Assembly: GCF_000019685.1 (NCBI RefSeq)
Contig: NC_011229.1
Location: forward strand, 620,001-684,000
Direction: 5' to 3'
From: Borrelia duttonii Ly
GTDB lineage: Bacteria; Spirochaetota; Spirochaetia; Borreliales; Borreliaceae
Length of the DNA stretch: 64,000 nucleotides
Shown here: positions 1-10,435 of the stretch, piece after piece
How the letters are laid out: every line of letters starts with the position of its first letter
How positions within the stretch are numbered: the first letter of the stretch is position 1
Position numbers and translations under genes: made by a program
The notes under the pieces: generated by a model
Seen by the model: only the letters and a program-made list of their open reading frames with translations
What the model was told of the DNA's origin: nothing
The model's database searches: none

Positions 1-362
1 GGAATATATTTGTCTTTACTACTTCTTGAAGTATAGAACATTAAATCATATCGTACGAATATGGTGTTTTTATGTAAGTATTGTCTTATATTTTCACTAA
101 ATTTTTTTATTTGATTGTTAATTTTATCTATATTAATATCTTCAATTCTTTTATTTGAAAATTCTGGATGAGCAACATAACTTAAATAAAAATTTCCAAA
201 AAGCCTTCTTTGCATTACAAGGATTTTGTTAAATTGATTATTGTTTAATGCTATGGCTTTCCATGCACTTTGTTTGCTGAAATTTTGTTTTACAACTGCC
301 CATAACTTGCTTTGAAGATAATTTTCATTTAAGTTTTCTATTTCTATTTTTTGTGTATCCAT
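1..362 (-). CDS. femA: FemA/FemX-type peptidyl ligase (partial, N-terminus only)
   Basis: Only the first 120 codons are in the window; the rest lies beyond base 1. Starting at the ATG whose complement is 360-362, the frame is open to the edge and reads MDTQKIEIENLNENYLQSKL, followed by WAVVKQNF and later FVRYDL. The 'LQSxxWAxxK' opening and the 'FVRYD' strand are typical of FemAB/FemX aminoacyltransferases, which add an amino acid from aminoacyl-tRNA to the peptidoglycan precursor side chain. Borrelia peptidoglycan carries ornithine with an added glycine, which fits such an enzyme. It lies 21 nt behind the metG stop on the same strand, so it is probably co-transcribed with it. There is no good Shine-Dalgarno. 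The family call rests on the N-terminus alone. Confidence 0.72.
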   Translation of the reverse strand, partial: MDTQKIEIENLNENYLQSKLWAVVKQNFSKQSAWKAIALNNNQFNKILVMQRRLFGNFYLSYVAHPEFSNKRIEDINIDKINNQIKKFSENIRQYLHKNTIFVRYDLMFYTSRSSKDKYI

Positions 363-383
363 TGTTTTTATTTAGTTAGGGTT

Positions 384-2564
384 TTAATATATCTTACCAT
401 TGGGAATTTCTTTTGAGAGTACTTTTTCTTTAGAATGTTCTAATATTAAGTTAATGCCATTTATTTTCAGTTCTCCATTTTCTGCCACAATTTGGGCTTG
501 GAGAAATTTATCTATGTTAATTTTTGTTGGTGATTTTAATTCTTTTCCAGTGTCGCTTTCAAGTATCACTCTTTCTCCAGGGATGGGATTATCTTTAAAA
601 TCTTCTACAATTATTATTTTAAAATTTTTATTTTCATCTTCAGTTGCAATTAACATTCCCTCAGATCTGATTCCTCTAAATTTTGCAGGTTTTAAATTGT
701 CAACTATTATTATGTGTTTTCCAATTAGTTCTTCTTCTGTGTAGTGATCTGCAATGCTACTTACAATTTGTTTTCCTTCAGGAGTTCCATCGTCAAGTTT
801 TAAGATGAATAATTTTTCTGCATCTGGATTTCTGTCTATTGTTTTGATTTTTACTGTTTTTAAGCATATTTGTTCGCTAAATAAATTTATTGAATTTTTA
901 TTTTGTTCATCTTGCATGTTTGTTCTCCCCGAATATTTTAATTTTAAACTATCAATTAGTTGTTTTTCTATTTTTGTAAATAATACTTCTGTAGATTGTA
1001 TTGTTGTTAATCCTAAATTTGTTCCTAAAAATTTATTGGATATTTCATAACTTTTACCAAAAAAACTTCTTATTCTATCGCTTGTATGTGGCATGAATGG
1101 TGAGATTAATATGGAGAGATCTCTTATTAAGTATATCAGGTTTAAGAGTAATTCTTTTGTTGTTTGGGGCGTACTATTTTTTGTTTTCCATGGTTCTTTG
1201 TCTTGAAATATTTTGTTACCTATTCTTGAGATATCAAGAATTTCTTTTAAAGCTGCTTTTAATTCTATTTGTTTGAAAAAATTTATTGTTCTCTCATATT
1301 TAATATTTACTATTTGCCAAAAATTTTCATTTAGTTCTATTTTGTCAATTTTATCTCCAAAGAATTTTTTATAAAATGTTAATACTCTATTAATAAGGTT
1401 TGAAAAATTTCCTATGAGTTCGCTATTGATTCTTTCCATAAAGTCATCCCACATAAATTGAAAATCAGCTTTTTCAGGTCTGTTGTAATATATATAAAAT
1501 CTCCAAACATCAGAAGGTATTCCAGTGGTAATAACATCGTTTCCAAATATTCCAGTTCCTGCAGATTTTGAAAATTTTAAGTTTTCATAATTTAGATATT
1601 CGCTTGAAGCTAGTTTATTTAACATTGTCCAATTTTCTTGACTTCCAAGTTCTATAGAAGGAAACATAATAGTATGAAATAAGATATTGTCTTTTCCGAT
1701 AAATTGTATTAAATTTGTATCTTCATTATTTTTCCACCAAGATTCCCAATCTTTGATTATTTCTTTTGTAATTGATATATATCCAATTGGGGCATCAAAC
1801 CATACATAAAATACTTTATTTTCATATTCTTTTTTAGGGACAGGTATTCCCCATTTTAAATCTCTTGTTATTGTTCGTTCCTTAAGTCCATCTCTTAAAA
1901 ATGCATTTGTTATTTTAATGGCATTGGTGTTCCAATTTGTGTTTTGGTCAATTTGTTGTATCCAATGTTCCAATTCATTTTTTATCTTTGGTAGATCAAT
2001 GTATAAATGCTTAGTTTTTTTTATAATAGGAATATTTTTACAAATTATGCATCTTGGGTTTAGTAGTTCATTTGTAACTAGTAAATTAGAGCAATTTTCA
2101 CACTGATCTCCTTTTGTGTTATTTCCACAATTTGGACATTCTCCTGTTACGTATCGATCTGCTAAAAACATTTTATCTTGTTGACAAAAAAATTGTTCAT
2201 TTTCTTTTTCTGTAATATATCCATTTTTGTCTAACTTTAAGAATAAATCTTGTACTGTTTCTTTATGATATTTATTAGTTGTGCGTCCAAAAATATCAAA
2301 TTTTATATTGAACCATTCATAAATTGATTTGTGTATTGCATGATATTTGTTGCACAATTCTTCAGGTGTGGTTTTTTCAATTAAGGCTTTAGTTTCTGTG
2401 GCTGTGCCATATTCATCTGTTCCACAAACATAAAGTGTTTCTATTCCCATCATTCTTGAATATCTTGCAAAAGCGTCTGCAGATAAGACTTGGACTAAAT
2501 TTCCAAGGTGAGGTATGTTATTAACATATGGTAATGCTGCTGTAATTAAGTTCTTTTTTTTCAC
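384..2564 (-). CDS. metG: Methionyl-tRNA synthetase with C-terminal tRNA-binding domain
   Basis: Charges tRNA-Met and tRNA-fMet in the cytoplasm. 726 residues, the length of bacterial MetRS forms that carry the extra domain. Visible: class I HIGH-type motif PHLGN at residues 18-22; a zinc knuckle with C143, C146, C155 and C158, plus a second CxxC at 172-175; KMSKS-type motif KFSKS at 330-334; anticodon-binding helical domain in the middle; and an EMAPII/Trbp111-like OB-fold domain from about 620 to the end ([19 protein letters not shown] region). The start is the ATG at 2564. It is divergent from pta and followed by the FemA-like gene. In B. burgdorferi B31, as I remember it, a nucleosidase gene (bgp) sits between metG and pta; no such frame is present here. 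Confidence 0.97.
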   Translation of the reverse strand: MKKKNLITAALPYVNNIPHLGNLVQVLSADAFARYSRMMGIETLYVCGTDEYGTATETKALIEKTTPEELCNKYHAIHKSIYEWFNIKFDIFGRTTNKYHKETVQDLFLKLDKNGYITEKENEQFFCQQDKMFLADRYVTGECPNCGNNTKGDQCENCSNLLVTNELLNPRCIICKNIPIIKKTKHLYIDLPKIKNELEHWIQQIDQNTNWNTNAIKITNAFLRDGLKERTITRDLKWGIPVPKKEYENKVFYVWFDAPIGYISITKEIIKDWESWWKNNEDTNLIQFIGKDNILFHTIMFPSIELGSQENWTMLNKLASSEYLNYENLKFSKSAGTGIFGNDVITTGIPSDVWRFYIYYNRPEKADFQFMWDDFMERINSELIGNFSNLINRVLTFYKKFFGDKIDKIELNENFWQIVNIKYERTINFFKQIELKAALKEILDISRIGNKIFQDKEPWKTKNSTPQTTKELLLNLIYLIRDLSILISPFMPHTSDRIRSFFGKSYEISNKFLGTNLGLTTIQSTEVLFTKIEKQLIDSLKLKYSGRTNMQDEQNKNSINLFSEQICLKTVKIKTIDRNPDAEKLFILKLDDGTPEGKQIVSSIADHYTEEELIGKHIIIVDNLKPAKFRGIRSEGMLIATEDENKNFKIIIVEDFKDNPIPGERVILESDTGKELKSPTKINIDKFLQAQIVAENGELKINGINLILEHSKEKVLSKEIPNGKIY

Positions 2565-2699
2565 TTGATTTATTTTTTCCTTTTTTGATACATTATATTC
2601 ATAATATCCATAATTTTAATATTAACATATCATTTTGTTTAGTTTTTTATTAATTTATGCTTTTGTTAATAAATTATGCTTGAGGGGTTGGTGGAATAT

Positions 2700-3746
2700 A
2701 TGGGCTTTTTTAATTTTAAGGATTATGTTTATGCTAGAGCAAGAAAAAATGTAATAGATCATGGGGATAAGGCTAGTATTGTTTTTCCTGAGAGCACTGA
2801 TATTAGAATTTTAAAAGCTACTATTAATATTTTAAGAGAAGGTCTTGCAGGATTTGTAGTACTTATTGGAGTTAGAGATACTATTTTAGGGAAATTAAGA
2901 GAACTTATGGGGTTTGGAGATGATATTTTGGATATGATAAAAATTATAAATCCTAGTTCTTTTAAAGACTTTAATAGGTATTTGGATGAATACTTAAGTT
3001 TGTGCCATGATAAAAAATTAGATGTTAGTAAAGCTAAGGAAGAGCTTTTAGATGATATTGTATTTTCTATGATGATGGTTAGGCTTGGTGATGTTAAGAC
3101 TTGTGTTTGTGGTGCTTTAGCTTCTTCTGCTAAAGTTTTAAAAAGCGTTTTTAAGATACTTCCTAGACTTAGAGAAACTAAATTTGTGTCTTCTTTTATG
3201 ATTATGGATACTCGGAATGTTTTTGCTCAATCTGAAACTTGTTTTGGGTATGAAGGGATTTTAATGTTTGCTGATTGTGCTGTAATAATTAATCCTGATT
3301 CTATACAACTTGCAGAAATTGCAATGCATAGTGCAAATTCATTTAGAAATATTTTTGATCAAGAGCCAAAGGTGGCTCTTTTAAGCTTTTCTACAAAAGG
3401 ATCTGCTGATTCTTTAGAGGTTAGAAAAGTAAGAGATGCTTTAGATATTGTTAGGAGCAAATGTTCAGACTTATTGATTGATGGAGAACTTCAGGTTGAT
3501 GCAGCTTTAGTTAAAAGTATTGCAGAAAAGAAGTGTAGTGATTCTCTGGTTGCCGGTATTTCAAATATTCTTATTTTTCCTAATTTAGAGTCTGGTAATA
3601 TTGGATATAAACTTGTTGAGAGATTAGCTTTTGCTAGAGCATACGGTCCTTTTTTGCAAGGATTAAAGAATCCTGTTAGTGATCTCTCAAGAGGTTGTTC
3701 TGTAAATGATATTGTATTAACAAGTGCCTTAATGATATGTAGTTAA
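2700..3746 (+). CDS. pta: Phosphate acetyltransferase
   Basis: Interconverts acetyl-CoA and acetyl-phosphate. Together with AckA (41879-43105) it makes the acetate pathway that in Borrelia supplies acetyl-CoA for the mevalonate route and sets the acetyl-phosphate level. The protein matches the PTA/PTB fold: N-terminal KASIVFPESTD, and a C-terminal NPVSDLSRGCSVNDIV that is the family's hallmark ending. The frame is open from an ATG at 2676, but that codon has no ribosome binding site. The ATG at 2700 follows GGTGGA and GAGGGG stretches and gives 348 residues starting MGFFNFKDY, so I prefer it. The 3' end overlaps the convergent ksgA by 18 nt, so the two transcripts can be antisense at their tails. 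Confidence 0.95.
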   Translation: MGFFNFKDYVYARARKNVIDHGDKASIVFPESTDIRILKATINILREGLAGFVVLIGVRDTILGKLRELMGFGDDILDMIKIINPSSFKDFNRYLDEYLSLCHDKKLDVSKAKEELLDDIVFSMMMVRLGDVKTCVCGALASSAKVLKSVFKILPRLRETKFVSSFMIMDTRNVFAQSETCFGYEGILMFADCAVIINPDSIQLAEIAMHSANSFRNIFDQEPKVALLSFSTKGSADSLEVRKVRDALDIVRSKCSDLLIDGELQVDAALVKSIAEKKCSDSLVAGISNILIFPNLESGNIGYKLVERLAFARAYGPFLQGLKNPVSDLSRGCSVNDIVLTSALMICS

Positions 3747-4553
3747 TTTATTTGCAATTGTAATGAATTCCTTAACGGAGATTTCTTCAGGTCTTTTATC
3801 TAAAAAGTTTTTCAGAAAGTCTTCTTTAAGAATGTTTTCATTTTTAATAAAGTTGATAATTGTATTTTTAAGTTTTTTTCTACGACTTGTAAAGACTGTT
3901 CTGATTAATTTATTGAATATTTGAAAATTTTTAATGTTTCCTTTACAAGGAGTTAATTTTATGGTTGTTGATTTAACTTTAGGGATTGGATAAAAATTTT
4001 TTTTATCAATATCCATTATTTTAATTACATTAAAATGTGATTGTACTAATATTGTAAATGATGAATAATTTTTGTTTCCTTCTTTGGCAATCATTCTGTC
4101 TGCTAGTTCTTTTTGTACTGTAAATACCATGTGTGTTAATATTTCATCTTCAATTAGAGTTGATATTACCTTTGATGCAATGTTATAAGGTAAATTTGAA
4201 ACTATTTTATTGATGCTTGTTTTTTCTTGCTTATATGTTTTTAAGAAGTCACCTTCAATTAGTTTAAAATTTTTCAGTTGACCAAATTTTTCATTTAGGA
4301 TTTCTGAATATTTAGGGTCAATTTCGAATGCCGTTAAAAAATTTGCTTTATTTAATAAGGTCGCTGTCATTGCTCCAAGTCCTGGACCAATTTCCCAAAT
4401 TTTTTCATTTTTTTTAATGTCAAGTGCATCTATTATTTTTTCTCTTATGTTTTCATTAATCAAATAATTTTGTCCCCATATCTTTCTTGGTGCTATATTT
4501 TTATTTTTTAACACATTCTTTATGCTGTTTATGCTGTTATAATTTATATTCAT
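3729..4553 (-). CDS. ksgA: 16S rRNA dimethyladenosine transferase KsgA/RsmA
   Basis: Dimethylates the two adjacent adenines in the 3' hairpin of 16S rRNA late in 30S assembly. 274 residues, usual for the family. Visible: the substrate-proximal opening RKIWGQNYLIN; SAM-binding motif I, EIGPGLGAMT, from residue 54; motif IV NLPYN at 120-124; and a C-terminal helical domain after PIPKVKS. No frame breaks. It is encoded opposite to pta with overlapping ends and lies 30 nt downstream of the ComEC-like gene's stop on the same strand, so the pair may share a transcript. Loss of KsgA gives kasugamycin resistance in other bacteria. Confidence 0.96.
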   Translation of the reverse strand: MNINYNSINSIKNVLKNKNIAPRKIWGQNYLINENIREKIIDALDIKKNEKIWEIGPGLGAMTATLLNKANFLTAFEIDPKYSEILNEKFGQLKNFKLIEGDFLKTYKQEKTSINKIVSNLPYNIASKVISTLIEDEILTHMVFTVQKELADRMIAKEGNKNYSSFTILVQSHFNVIKIMDIDKKNFYPIPKVKSTTIKLTPCKGNIKNFQIFNKLIRTVFTSRRKKLKNTIINFIKNENILKEDFLKNFLDKRPEEISVKEFITIANKLTTYH

Positions 4554-4583
4554 AGATAATAAAATAATATCACATAGCTATTA

Positions 4584-5861
4584 TCATGAGTTTTTTATGT
4601 TTTCTCTATAGTATTTTTCTTGTTCTAGCCTGTAGATTAGGTAAGATAGTATCATAGTGCTTAATATTAAAAATATGCCTATATTTGAATTGTTAATTAC
4701 CTCAACTTTGCTAAAAATAGTGATTGTGTTTTTTATTGTTCTGAATATATAACTATTAATTAGATCAAAAAATAGAAATAGATTTGTGCTAGTTGCATAA
4801 GTTAATAGACTAAATATTGTTATTATTAAAAATATTAAAATTAGAGGAGTAACTATTATATTTGATAGTATTGATATTGGTTGAATATTGAGATCATTTA
4901 TATAAAGAATAGGAGCTGTTAGTATTTGAATTAAAAAAGTTGTAAGCATTGGGTATATAATTTTATTTAAGTTGTATCTTTTATTAAGTGCAATAGAAAT
5001 GCATATTCCAATTACTGAGAGATAAGATAACTGAAAACTTATTGAATTTAATGTGTATGGGAAAATGATGGCGTTTATTATAAAACTAATTGATAATGTG
5101 CTAAATAAGTTAATTTTTCCGTATATTAATTTATAAATTATAAAAGTTTTTAACATTATAAATGCCCTTAATGCAGATGGTGATAAGCCTGTTAAGATTA
5201 AATAATTGAGTAATATTATGCTTATGATTGTATATTTTAGTTTGTAATTTATAATTATGCTTAGTAAGTAATTTAAAATAATGTAAATCAAATAAAAATG
5301 TAGACCAGATATCACTAGTATATGTGATAATCCTGCTTTTTGAAATAAATGTTTTTCATATGTTGTTATTTCTGATTTATTATTTGTAAGAATTGCTTTT
5401 AAAAAATGAGAATATTTAATACTAATCGAATTTAAAAATTTATTGATGAGTTTATTATATTTTTCTCTAAGTTTTACCAGTAGTGGTTTTTTGATGCATT
5501 GAATTTTATTATTTTGAATTTTGACGATATCTCCTATATTGTATTCATTTTCAATATTTTTAAATATAAATTTGTAATTTTGTCCAAATCCATCTATTGC
5601 TTCAATTTTGACATTTTTATATTTAGAGATATAGATAGTGATGTTTGTTATTTGGTAATAATTGTTTTCAAGTATATTAAAAATTAAACTAATTTCAAAA
5701 ATTATAAGTAAACTTGTGTTGATTATGAATGTTAATGAGAGATGAGCATTTTTTTTGATTATAAAGATTAATATTAGAATTATATTTAAGTATATTAAAT
5801 TTAATTTTAGATAATATCTTATTGATAAACTTAATGCACTGATTATAAATAAAAAAATCAC
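4584..5861 (-). CDS. ComEC/Rec2-family membrane protein (competence domain only)
   Basis: 425 residues, almost entirely hydrophobic, with about ten predicted membrane segments. Residues 177-188 read GLSHILVISGLH and 225-232 read GLSPSALR; both are signature stretches of the ComEC/Rec2 'Competence' domain, the channel that passes single-stranded DNA inward in transformable bacteria. A short OB-like stretch (about residues 85-125) precedes it, as in ComEC. The C-terminal metallo-beta-lactamase-like nuclease domain of full ComEC is missing; the protein ends soon after the last membrane segment. No other DNA-uptake gene is in the window. Function in Borrelia is unknown. The family call is secure; a role in DNA uptake is inference. 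Confidence 0.85.
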   Translation of the reverse strand: MIFLFIISALSLSIRYYLKLNLIYLNIILILIFIIKKNAHLSLTFIINTSLLIIFEISLIFNILENNYYQITNITIYISKYKNVKIEAIDGFGQNYKFIFKNIENEYNIGDIVKIQNNKIQCIKKPLLVKLREKYNKLINKFLNSISIKYSHFLKAILTNNKSEITTYEKHLFQKAGLSHILVISGLHFYLIYIILNYLLSIIINYKLKYTIISIILLNYLILTGLSPSALRAFIMLKTFIIYKLIYGKINLFSTLSISFIINAIIFPYTLNSISFQLSYLSVIGICISIALNKRYNLNKIIYPMLTTFLIQILTAPILYINDLNIQPISILSNIIVTPLILIFLIITIFSLLTYATSTNLFLFFDLINSYIFRTIKNTITIFSKVEVINNSNIGIFLILSTMILSYLIYRLEQEKYYRENIKNS

Positions 5862-5979
5862 TAGAAATCTCTTTTTGAAAGTATGTTTTAAATATATCAG
5901 ATCATTAATATGTTAGATCATTTTTGTATTAAGTATTATAAAGTTTGACAATCGTGTATTTATATATCTATAATTTATC

Positions 5980-6705
5980 ATGACATTGTTGAATAAATAC
6001 CCTGTAAAGTATGCTTTTTTGGAAATCTTATTATCTTATTTTATAGTGACTCGTATTTCCCCTTTTCAAAATGTTAATGTTGACCTTTGGAACTTTAATA
6101 AAAATCATTATTCTTATTGGTTGTATAGTTTTTTTAAAATTCTTTTTATTGTGCATTTTGCCAGGTTAACAAGTTCTTATGATTTTAGGGAGGAATTTTG
6201 TATTCCAAAATTTAAGTTTGTTTTCGTTTGGCAAGCATTTGCAATTTTTGTTAAGTTGCTTGTTTGTATTTTTTTTGTATTAATTATTTTATGTCTGTGT
6301 TTTTTATTTTTTACATCAGAGTCCGTGATACCTTGGATGGAAATGGGTAGTTCTGGTTTTATTTGGGAGATCAAGAGTACTCAATCACTTCTTTTAATGG
6401 TTGTTACTTCTCTTTTTACAGGAGGAGTTGAAGAGTTGTTTTTTAGATCTTTTTTTATTACTAAACTTAAACAAATGGGAATTTCTTTATTCATTTCGAG
6501 TTTGATTAGTAGTGTTGTTTTTGCTTATGGGCATTCTTATTATGGATTTATTGGGTTTTTTATGTCTTTGATCTTTGGGATAATTTTTGCTGGTATGTAT
6601 TTGAGATATAAAAATGTATATTATTCAATTTTTGTTCATAGTTTTTATAATGTCTTTGTTAGTTTTTTACTTTTTTTGTCAAATTACTCAAAGGAGCTTT
6701 TATAA
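5980..6705 (+). CDS. CPBP (CAAX/Abi) family intramembrane metalloprotease
   Basis: 241 residues with about six membrane segments. The catalytic signature is intact: GGVEELFFR with E151, E152 and R156, H185 in FAYGHSYYG, and H220/N224 in VHSFYN. These residues define the Rce1/CPBP fold, glutamate-activated intramembrane proteases. The substrate in Borrelia is not known; family members trim prenylated proteins, mature peptides or act in regulatory cleavage. The start codon at 5980 has no clear ribosome binding site. The stop is followed after 9 nt by the acyl-CoA ligase start with its own strong AAGGAGG, so the two form a likely operon. Confidence 0.88.
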   Translation: MTLLNKYPVKYAFLEILLSYFIVTRISPFQNVNVDLWNFNKNHYSYWLYSFFKILFIVHFARLTSSYDFREEFCIPKFKFVFVWQAFAIFVKLLVCIFFVLIILCLCFLFFTSESVIPWMEMGSSGFIWEIKSTQSLLLMVVTSLFTGGVEELFFRSFFITKLKQMGISLFISSLISSVVFAYGHSYYGFIGFFMSLIFGIIFAGMYLRYKNVYYSIFVHSFYNVFVSFLLFLSNYSKELL

Positions 6706-6714
6706 GGAGGTTTT

Positions 6715-8646
6715 ATGCTAGATACTGTTCCTAAGCGTTTCAATGAAATTATAGGGCTTTATGGAGATCTTGATATTTTTATTTATAAAGAGAATGATTC
6801 TCGAGATTTTAAGAGACAAATATATTCTGATTTTTGGAAAGAAGTTAAGAGTGTTGGATCTGGTCTTTTGCATTATGGAATGAGAAAAGGAGATAAAGTG
6901 GCTCTTATTTCTGATTCAAGAAGAGAATGGATAATCATTGATATAGCTGTTATGAGCTTGGGTTGTATTGATGTTCCAAGAGGTAATGATTCGTCTGAGG
7001 ATGAATTGACTTATATTATTAATCATTCTGAATCAAGTTTTATCTTTGTAGAGAATGCAAAACAGTTACAAAAAATCATTTCTAAAAAACACGATCTTAA
7101 ATTCGTTAAATATGTTGTGGTTATTGATGATGATAAGCTTTATGAGGATAAGTTGGGGAATATTACAATAATTTCTTATAGGCAATTATTAAGTTTGGGG
7201 CATGATTATTTAAAAGATTATCCTAAAATGTTTGATCTTGAACTTGAGAAAGTTTCTGGAAAAGATGTTGCTACTATAATATATACTTCAGGAACAACAG
7301 GCTTTCCAAAAGGTGTTGTGCTTCGTCATGAATCTTTTATTTTTCAGTTAGATAGAATTAATGATTATTTGCCATCACTTGAACCAGGTCAAATAATGAT
7401 ATCTATACTTCCTCTTTGGCATTCATTTGAGAGAACTTGCGAATATATAGTTGCTCTTAATGGTCTATCAATTGCCTATTCTAAGCCTGTAGGTCCTATT
7501 TTGCTTAAAGATTTTGCAGCCTTAAATCCTCATGCAATTATTTCTGTACCAAGAATATGGGAAGGAATAAGGGCTGGGATTATTAAAAAAGTATCAGAAT
7601 CTTTTTTAAAGAAAATTTTATTTAATTTTTTCTTGAAAGTGGGAATTTTTTATGTAAAACTTATGGAAAAGTTTTTAGGACTTGTTCCTATTTATAGAAA
7701 ATCCAACTTTTTAATTTCGTTTTTTGTGAAGATTATTTATCTTATAGGATTAATTTTAATTTTTCCTTTTAAATTTTTGGGACATATTTTGGTTTTTAAA
7801 AAGATAAAAAAAGCACTTGGAAAAAGATTTATATTTGGTATTTCTGGTGGGGGAGCTTTGGTAGATTATGTTGATTATTTTTTTAAGGCTGTAGGTATTG
7901 TTGTTCTTGAAGGTTATGGTCTTACGGAAACGGGACCTGTTTTGAGTGTGAGGCGTCTTAAGTCTCCTGTTGCAAATACTGTTGGGCCTTTATTTCCAGA
8001 TATTGAGTATAAAGTAGTTGATCATAATGGTAATGTTTTGCCACCAGGTGAGAAAGGTGAACTTTGGGTAAAATCCCCGCAGGTTATGAGTGGTTATTTT
8101 AAAGATGAGACTATGACAAGGGAAGTTTTAACAAGAGATGGTTGGTTTAAAACGGGAGATTTAGTTTGTGCGACGATTAATGATGAAATTTCAATTGTTG
8201 GAAGGAGTAAAGATACAATTGTTCTAAGAGGTGGAGAAAATATTGAGCCTGAACCTATTGAGCGAGCTTTATCAAAATCTGTGTTTATTGAAAATGTTGT
8301 GGTTGTTGGACAAGATCAAAAATTTTTAGGAGCTATTATTGTACCTAATTTTGAAGTTCTTGAAAAATGGGCTATTTCTAGTGGAATAGCATTTTCTTCT
8401 CATGATGATTTATTATCCAATGAACTTGTGAATAAATTTTATTCTAAATGTATTTTGGATATTGTTAATCCTAAATCTGGATTTAAAAGTTTTGAGAGAA
8501 TTGTTGGATTTGTTTTGTTAAAGGATGCTTTTGTTATTGGTGACGAACTTACTAATACTCTTAAACTTAAGAGGTATTATATACTTGAGAAATATAATAA
8601 GAAGATAATGTCTATCTTTAATAAAGATGATTGTGAATTATTATAA
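6715..8646 (+). CDS. Long-chain acyl-CoA synthetase (AMP-forming)
   Basis: Activates fatty acids with ATP and CoA. Borrelia cannot make or degrade fatty acids, so its role is most likely to load scavenged host fatty acids into phospholipids and glycolipids. 643 residues. ANL-superfamily motifs: P-loop YTSGTTGFPKG at 190-200, GYGLTETGP near 400, and GWFKTGD followed by the GRSKDTIVLRGGENIEP hinge. A hydrophobic stretch at about 298-365 is typical of the membrane-associated bacterial long-chain type. The ATG at 6715 follows AAGGAGG with good spacing. It is the second gene after the CPBP protease. B31 has a second paralogue elsewhere (from memory). Confidence 0.95.
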   Translation: MLDTVPKRFNEIIGLYGDLDIFIYKENDSRDFKRQIYSDFWKEVKSVGSGLLHYGMRKGDKVALISDSRREWIIIDIAVMSLGCIDVPRGNDSSEDELTYIINHSESSFIFVENAKQLQKIISKKHDLKFVKYVVVIDDDKLYEDKLGNITIISYRQLLSLGHDYLKDYPKMFDLELEKVSGKDVATIIYTSGTTGFPKGVVLRHESFIFQLDRINDYLPSLEPGQIMISILPLWHSFERTCEYIVALNGLSIAYSKPVGPILLKDFAALNPHAIISVPRIWEGIRAGIIKKVSESFLKKILFNFFLKVGIFYVKLMEKFLGLVPIYRKSNFLISFFVKIIYLIGLILIFPFKFLGHILVFKKIKKALGKRFIFGISGGGALVDYVDYFFKAVGIVVLEGYGLTETGPVLSVRRLKSPVANTVGPLFPDIEYKVVDHNGNVLPPGEKGELWVKSPQVMSGYFKDETMTREVLTRDGWFKTGDLVCATINDEISIVGRSKDTIVLRGGENIEPEPIERALSKSVFIENVVVVGQDQKFLGAIIVPNFEVLEKWAISSGIAFSSHDDLLSNELVNKFYSKCILDIVNPKSGFKSFERIVGFVLLKDAFVIGDELTNTLKLKRYYILEKYNKKIMSIFNKDDCELL

Positions 8647-8677
8647 TAGATTTTTAGTATATTTAAATTTATAAAAT

Positions 8678-10435
8678 TTACATTTTTTGTATGTAAGGTA
8701 TATTAAGTAAATGCATGCAGTTTTTTATTGTTTGTAAGACTGCTTTTGCTAGATCAATTCTTGCGTGTGTGAGTTCAAGGTTATCTTTATCTATTATTTT
8801 TGTGTCTTGATAATATGTGCTAAAGTTTTTTGCAAGTAAATAAGAATAATTAGCTATTATTGAAGGATTGCGATCTTTTGATGCTTTAATTATATATTCT
8901 TCAAATTCGGAGATAATTTTAATTATTTCCCATTCGTTTTCATTTACTAGTAAATCAAAATTAGTATTTTTGTTAGCTAAATTTAGATTGTTATATTTGT
9001 CAAGTATGCTATTAATTCTTGCTCCTACATATTGAATATATGGACCTGAATTTCCTGTAAATGATAAACTTTCTGTTTTGTTAAATAATATGTCTTTGTG
9101 TATTGCTGTTTTTAATAAATAGTAGTGAATGGCTCCCAATGATATATTTAATGCAAGTTTTTGTAAGTTTTGTTCATTTTCATATCTTTTTTTGAGTTCT
9201 AACATAGTTGATTGACTTAAATCATGAATTAAATTGTCAGCATCAATTATATTTCCTTCTCTTGATTTCATTTTGCCCTCAGGTAAATTTACCATTCCAT
9301 ATGATAAATGTATTAAATTATTTTCGTTAGTAACTCCTAATTTATCTGCAACATAAAATAAAGTTTTAAAGTGGTGAATTTGTTCACTTCCAACCACATA
9401 AATCATTTCATCGAAATCAAATTCGTTTTTTCTAGCTACTATATTTCCTAGATCTTGAGTTAAGTAAATAGATGTGCCATTAGCTCTTAAGAGCACTTTT
9501 TGTTTAAAATTTTGATTGTCTATATTGTTTTTTTCTGTAGGTATGTTGATGCATATTGCTCCATCTTCTCTTTTATAACATAAACCTTCTTTTAATCCAT
9601 TAATTACAACTTCTCGTCCAATTTTAAATATTTCACTCTCAAGATAAATTTTGTCAAATGTAATGTTTGTAGTATTATATGTTTCTTTAATGCCATCAAT
9701 TGCCCATTTATTTAGTTTTGTCCAAAGTTGAACTGTTTTTTCATCTCCTTGTTCCCATTGACATAGTAGTTGTTGTATTTCATTCTCTGCTATTTCACTA
9801 TTTTGACTAGCATATTCATTGTATTTTACATAAAAGTCACCAATTAAATGGTCTCCCTTCTTTTGTGCAATTTCAGGGGTTATATTATTCCCAAATTTTT
9901 TGTAAGCAAGCATTGATTTACAAATGTGTGTTCCTCTATCATTTATTAGATTTATTTTTGTTACCTTGCTACCAGAAGCCTTTAATATTCTTGACAAACT
10001 TTCTCCAATAATGTCATTTCTAAGATGTCCTACGTGTAATGGTTTGTTTGTATTTGGTGATGAAAATTCTATTATTGTCTTTTTATTTTGGAGTGAGTTA
10101 TTAGCACCATAATTTTCTTTTTCTTTATTGACTTTCTTGATTGTGTTTTGAATGTATTCTTTTCTGTTAAATTTTATGTTTAAATAGGGACCCATTGATT
10201 TTGTTTTATATTCATTTCCAATTTGTTTTATTATCTCTTGAGTGATTACAGGTATGCTTAGTTTTAATATTTTGCTAAATTCAAATATTAGTATTGATAA
10301 ATCTCCCATTTCACTTTTTGGGGGTTTTTGCATTACTATATTTATTTTGTCTAATTTGATATTTGAACTTAATGCGAGTTCTTTTATTGTTTTTTGAATT
10401 TTATTTTTTAGATCTGCTTTTATTGTTTTAATCAT
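8678..10435 (-). CDS. argS: Arginyl-tRNA synthetase
   Basis: Charges tRNA-Arg; requires the tRNA for amino-acid activation as in all ArgRS. 585 residues. Visible: N-terminal Add1-type tRNA-recognition domain (about 1-105); class I signature HVGH at 134-137 within [12 protein letters not shown]; a KMSKS-equivalent KMKSREGN near residue 395; and the C-terminal DALR anticodon-binding domain, with [10 protein letters not shown] near the end. Its ATG overlaps the end of the upstream membrane-protein gene by 8 nt, so translation is coupled in a minus-strand operon chemoreceptor - Rnf-like protein - argS. A cognate tRNA-Arg(TCG) is in this window at 28996. Confidence 0.97.
   Translation of the reverse strand: MIKTIKADLKNKIQKTIKELALSSNIKLDKINIVMQKPPKSEMGDLSILIFEFSKILKLSIPVITQEIIKQIGNEYKTKSMGPYLNIKFNRKEYIQNTIKKVNKEKENYGANNSLQNKKTIIEFSSPNTNKPLHVGHLRNDIIGESLSRILKASGSKVTKINLINDRGTHICKSMLAYKKFGNNITPEIAQKKGDHLIGDFYVKYNEYASQNSEIAENEIQQLLCQWEQGDEKTVQLWTKLNKWAIDGIKETYNTTNITFDKIYLESEIFKIGREVVINGLKEGLCYKREDGAICINIPTEKNNIDNQNFKQKVLLRANGTSIYLTQDLGNIVARKNEFDFDEMIYVVGSEQIHHFKTLFYVADKLGVTNENNLIHLSYGMVNLPEGKMKSREGNIIDADNLIHDLSQSTMLELKKRYENEQNLQKLALNISLGAIHYYLLKTAIHKDILFNKTESLSFTGNSGPYIQYVGARINSILDKYNNLNLANKNTNFDLLVNENEWEIIKIISEFEEYIIKASKDRNPSIIANYSYLLAKNFSTYYQDTKIIDKDNLELTHARIDLAKAVLQTIKNCMHLLNIPYIQKM

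Noticed and set aside
400-1050. Plus-strand open frames opposite metG
   Set aside because: They are antisense shadows: no ribosome binding site, hydrophobic low-complexity translation, and the minus strand carries an intact synthetase.
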